From CBDAQD01 sp965275905 (GTDB lineage Bacteria; Pseudomonadota; Alphaproteobacteria; Rhizobiales; JAJFHC01): a stretch of DNA of 64,000 nucleotides. The notes under the pieces were generated by a model, which worked only from the letters and a program-made list of their open reading frames with translations, was not told the DNA's origin and made no database searches. The position numbers were made by a program, and so were the translations under genes. Numbering within the stretch: position 1 is the stretch's first letter; each line of letters begins with the position of its first letter. The stretch spans positions 51,223 through 115,222 of the forward strand of contig CBDHYJ010000050.1 in the NCBI GenBank assembly GCA_965275905.1. The letters are read 5' to 3'. Shown here piece after piece: positions 61,381-64,000 of the stretch.

Positions 61381-62886
61381 CTAGCGGAACGGCGGCTCGT
61401 CGAAACTTCGGAGCTTGCGCGAATGCAGTGACTGGTGGACCACGCCTTCGCGCAGCATGTCCACGGCCTCGAGGCAGATCTGGAAGTGCTGGCTGACCCT
61501 CTCGGCATAGAAGGCATTGGCCATGCCCGGCAGCTTGATCTCGCCGTGCAGCGGTTTGTCGGAAACGCACAGCAGGGTGCCGTAGGGCACCCGGAGCCGG
61601 AATCCGTTGGTGGCGATGGTCGAGGATTCCATGTCGATGGCGATCGCGCGCGACTGGTTGAAGAACGTGGCGAGCGAGTCGTGGCGCAGCTCCCAGTCCC
61701 GGTCGTCGGTCGAGACCACGGTGCCTGTTCGCACGTGCTGCTTCATCTCCTTGCCGGAAATGCCGGTGACCCTGGCCACGGCCGCGGTCAGCGCCTGCTG
61801 CACTTCGGCAATGGGCGGGATCGGCACCTCCAGCGGCACGTCATTGTCGAGTACGTGGTCGAGTCTCGCGTATGCGTGCGCGAGCACATAGTCGCCCAGA
61901 CGCTGGGTGTTGCGGAGGCCGCCGCAGTGCCCGACCATGATCCAGCAGTGCGGCCGCAGGACGGCGATGTGATCCGTTATCGTTTTTGCATTGGACGGCC
62001 CGACGCCGATATTGACCAGTGTGACCCCCATGCGGTCCTCGCGGACCAGATGGTAGGCGGGCATCTGGGGCAGGCTGGCCACCGGAGCGCCCGAGGAGGT
62101 GGCGTCCGTCACCCGCGGATTGCAGCGGATCCTGTCGCCCGGCTCGACGAAGCAGGAAAACTTGTCGCCGCTCTCGATCTCCTTCATCCCGTACTCGATG
62201 AACTCGTCGACGTAGCGCTGGTAGTTGGTGAACAGGACGAACTGCTGAAAATGCTCCGGACGGGTGCCGGTATAGTGGCGCAGCCGGGACAGCGAGTAGT
62301 CGACCCGCTCGGCATCGAACAGGGCGAGCGGCCGCAGATCCTCGGGCGGCCGGTATGTGCCGTTGGCGACCGAGTCGTCGATCGAGGCCAGATCCGGCAT
62401 ATGGAACGTCCGGGTGAGATCGGCGACCTGATCCTGGCGAAGGTCGAGGATCAGGTTTTCCAGCGCAAATGTCAGCGGGATCTGGCGCTGCGAGATGCCG
62501 ACCCATACCGGCACGTCGTGGTTGCGCATGAGCAGGGTGATCTGGTCGCGGTAGTAGTCCCGGAACAGATGCGGATGGGTGACCGTGATGCCGTAGCACC
62601 CGGCGTCCGGAGCCGAACCGTAGGACAGGCTGCTCACCTTCTGGTGATTGCCCGGCGGCACGTTGATCCAGAGATACGGATAGCGCGCATCGACACGCTC
62701 AAGCCCGCTCTCCCCGGCAACGAAGCGGTCGAAATGCGCCTTCAGAAGCGACTGCGCGTCGCTGTAGATGCTGCACAGCCTGTCCACCGCGGCGTCGGGG
62801 TCGTCGAATGCGCTGGCCCATGAAACGAGATTTTCCGGCGGCTGGAAGCCGGCTGTCGAGGGCGTGTGTTCGCTGGAATCGGGCAT
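61381..62886 (-). CDS. amn: AMP nucleosidase
   Basis: A 501-residue Amn that splits AMP into adenine and ribose 5-phosphate in purine salvage. The N-terminal Amn-specific domain (RYPYLWINVPPGNHQKVSSL, GCYGITVTHPHLFRDYYRDQ) is followed by a nucleoside-phosphorylase-like domain (VTLVNIGVGPSNAKTITDHI, WIMVGHCGGLRNTQRLGDYV, AIAIDMESSTIATNGFRLRV, GTLLCVSDKPLHGEIKLPGM). Near E. coli length (484). Single gene. Confidence 0.96.
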   Translation of the reverse strand: MPDSSEHTPSTAGFQPPENLVSWASAFDDPDAAVDRLCSIYSDAQSLLKAHFDRFVAGESGLERVDARYPYLWINVPPGNHQKVSSLSYGSAPDAGCYGITVTHPHLFRDYYRDQITLLMRNHDVPVWVGISQRQIPLTFALENLILDLRQDQVADLTRTFHMPDLASIDDSVANGTYRPPEDLRPLALFDAERVDYSLSRLRHYTGTRPEHFQQFVLFTNYQRYVDEFIEYGMKEIESGDKFSCFVEPGDRIRCNPRVTDATSSGAPVASLPQMPAYHLVREDRMGVTLVNIGVGPSNAKTITDHIAVLRPHCWIMVGHCGGLRNTQRLGDYVLAHAYARLDHVLDNDVPLEVPIPPIAEVQQALTAAVARVTGISGKEMKQHVRTGTVVSTDDRDWELRHDSLATFFNQSRAIAIDMESSTIATNGFRLRVPYGTLLCVSDKPLHGEIKLPGMANAFYAERVSQHFQICLEAVDMLREGVVHQSLHSRKLRSFDEPPFR

Positions 62887-62967
62887 CGTGTCTGTCGGGA
62901 ATCGTAGCGCTTATTTATGTCAGGCGAAAGACCGCAGAGTCGGCGGGTTTCCGAGGAATCGAGCTCT

Positions 62968-63000
62968 GCAAAAATTGCATGGGGGGATTGCAAAAATTGC
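62968..63000. promoter_or_regulatory. Two direct copies of GCAAAAATTGC
   Basis: GCAAAAATTGC at 62968-62978 and again at 62990-63000, 22 bases apart (two helix turns). Each is itself a dyad, GCAA-AAA-TTGC. It lies between the divergent amn and DUF1127 genes, so it is a likely tandem operator for one or both. Confidence 0.55.
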
Positions 63001-63098
63001 TCTGGTGCAGCGCAACGATCGCTACTACATGACGACCAACGAAATTGATGTCCCCCAACGCGATCGCGGCAAGGGCCTTTTTGGAAGGAGACATGACA

Positions 63099-63224
63099 AT
63101 GAACAACATGATCGCAACGTACCGCAAATGGGCCAACTTTCGCGGTATCCGTGCCGAGCTCAAAGATATGAACGATTTCATGCTCGAAGACATCGGCCTG
63201 TGCCGCGCTGACATTCCGCGCTAA
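63099..63224 (+). CDS. Small DUF1127-family (YjiS-like) protein
   Basis: A 41-residue protein (43 if ATG 63093 is used) ending in the DUF1127 signature: RKWANFRGIRAELKDMNDFM then LEDIGLCRADIPR. GGAAGGAG lies 8 bases before ATG 63099. Such small basic proteins are abundant in alphaproteobacteria and some act as RNA-binding regulators in phosphate or stress metabolism; the function here is unknown. Confidence 0.88.
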   Translation: MNNMIATYRKWANFRGIRAELKDMNDFMLEDIGLCRADIPR

Positions 63225-63366
63225 TCAGCCAGAAAGTCCGAGCAGTCCGGAAGACTGCAGTTTCCGGAAACCCTGCTCCAGCCGCCGACGCGAAACCGCG
63301 CCGGCGGCTGTTGTGATTCTGGAGGCAGCAGCCTGCAATCAAGCCCGTTTCGTCCTTTTTGATGTC

Positions 63367-63444
63367 ACCCTCGGGCTTGACCCGAGGGTCTGATGCTCCG
63401 GCCGTAGATGCTCGCGTCGAGCCTGTGCCCGCGAAGGCGGGTAC
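63367..63444. repeat. Palindromic intergenic repeat element (REP-like)
   Basis: Two strong dyads: ACCCTCGGG-CTTGA-CCCGAGGGT (63367-63389) and GTGCCCGC-GAAG-GCGGGTAC (63425-63444, one G-T pair). Both motif types (CTCGGGCTTGACCCGAG and CCCGCGAAGGCGGG) recur as mosaic intergenic repeats in many alphaproteobacterial genomes. Spurious frames crossing it give the tell-tale FAGT/DPRVKPEGD peptides. Only this one copy is seen in the window. Confidence 0.75.
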
Positions 63445-63496
63445 ACGAGCATGACATTCGGTGGTTGCGTTCCCCGGGAAACGCCATCGTTCGCCG

Positions 63497-64000
63497 TTAC
63501 CCCAGCGCCCCGTCAAGCCACGCCAGAACCTCATCTGTCGTCCCGAGCGCGTCACCATCCACCAGTTCCGGTTGCTCGATCATGACCACCGGCAGGCCCA
63601 GATCGCGGGCCGCGGCGATCTTGGCATAACCTGCAATGCCTCCGCTGTTGCGGCAGACCAGGTGCGAAATTCCGTGCGCGGAAAACAGCGCTGCCTCCTC
63701 ATCTGCCGATGCGGACGGCTTGCCGGTGATGACAACCCAGTTTCCCGGCGGACGCGCGGAGGGCGGATCGATCATGCGGACGACGTAGGACAGGTCTTCG
63801 CGCGCGACAAATGGGGCGAGATACTGGCTTCCAAGCGCCAGAAATGCCGTGGCGCCGGCGGCGATCGCGGCGCAGGCAGCCGCTTCATCCTCGACATTCG
63901 TCCAGTTGTCGCCGATTTCCGGTCTCCACGCCGGACGCTGCAGCCGGACAAGCGGAATAGACACTTGTCTACAGGATTCAACCGCATTGCCTGACATGGT
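63497..64000 (-). CDS. cobK: Precorrin-6A reductase, truncated by the right window edge
   Basis: The C-terminal 167 residues of CobK/CbiJ are present: SIPLVRLQRPAWRPEIGDNW, GATAFLALGSQYLAPFVARE, ISHLVCRNSGGIAGYAKIAA, ARDLGLPVVMIEQPELVDGD. The frame stays open to base 64000, so the N-terminus lies outside. It reduces precorrin-6A with NADPH. On the opposite strand to the main cob block and 4.7 kb from it, behind a repeat element. Confidence 0.9.
   Translation of the reverse strand, partial: TMSGNAVESCRQVSIPLVRLQRPAWRPEIGDNWTNVEDEAAACAAIAAGATAFLALGSQYLAPFVAREDLSYVVRMIDPPSARPPGNWVVITGKPSASADEEAALFSAHGISHLVCRNSGGIAGYAKIAAARDLGLPVVMIEQPELVDGDALGTTDEVLAWLDGALG

Noticed and set aside
61435..62823. 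462-codon plus-strand frame
   Set aside because: Shadow of AMP nucleosidase.
63178..63558. 126-codon minus-strand frame with FAGT and DPRVKPEGD peptides
   Set aside because: These peptides are the usual translation of REP-like intergenic repeats; no coding signal.
1..64000. CRISPR arrays, tRNA or rRNA genes, IS elements
   Set aside because: No regularly spaced repeats, cloverleaf-like sequences, rRNA motifs or transposase frames were recognised on reading both strands.

Overview
The window is a 64 kb piece of a GC-rich proteobacterial chromosome, most likely from a free-living alphaproteobacterium. The evidence is gene content: the order degP, response regulator, histidine kinase, glnE; a late-cobalt-insertion (CobN/CobO/CobW) cobalamin pathway; a PleC/DivJ-like PAS kinase; a small DUF1127 protein; and a CheZ-type phosphatase. 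The order or genus cannot be fixed from sequence alone. No rRNA, tRNA, CRISPR array, prophage or insertion sequence was seen. Coding density is about 90 percent, with short gaps.

Layout. 0-8 kb: a truncated LysR gene, a small hypothetical, and the DegP-type protease / two-component pair / glnE block. 8-10.3 kb: an extracytoplasmic-function (ECF) sigma factor locus with a four-EF-hand secreted protein, a one-TM anti-sigma candidate and a CnrX-like periplasmic protein. 10.4-16.3 kb: a large PAS sensor kinase and a frameshifted aminopeptidase N gene. 16.3-20.3 kb: a polar amino acid ABC importer operon ending in an isochorismatase-family hydrolase. 20.4-33.8 kb: accessory and housekeeping genes with several divergent regulator-target pairs (LysR/YciI, MarR/GST, AsnC/MFS, XRE/membrane protein), plus an L,D-transpeptidase and an ankyrin/HAD pair. 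The MFS gene is frameshifted.

33.4-43.0 kb holds an accessory catabolic or transport island of unknown substrate. It contains VOC, serine hydrolase, creatininase-family, GST, a second amino-acid-type ABC importer, an AhpD-like protein, an isopenicillin-N-synthase-like oxygenase, an XRE-cupin regulator, an M29/NicX-like metalloprotein and a SnoaL-like protein. Putative operators with TTGCA/TGCAA half-sites precede two of its transcription units.

43.8-58.8 kb is a cobalamin cluster: cobQ, a cobalamin riboswitch, a short leader ORF, then cobU-cobW-cobN-cobO. A cheZ gene on the other strand interrupts it, followed by a His-rich small protein and cobH-cobL-cobI-(cbiG/cobJ)-cobM. A truncated cobK lies on the opposite strand at the right edge. 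The genes overlap by ATGA junctions, so translational coupling is likely. cobG, cobF, cobS, cobT and cobB are not in the window.

58.8-63.3 kb: a second ECF sigma/anti-sigma pair divergent from a DUF4399 gene, a GNAT acetyltransferase, AMP nucleosidase, a DUF1127 gene and a palindromic intergenic repeat.

The best candidates for something undescribed are the 33-43 kb island, the coupled leader ORF behind the B12 riboswitch, the EF-hand/ECF locus whose CnrX-like partner lacks any histidine, and the two operator arrays at 23.5 kb and 63.0 kb.
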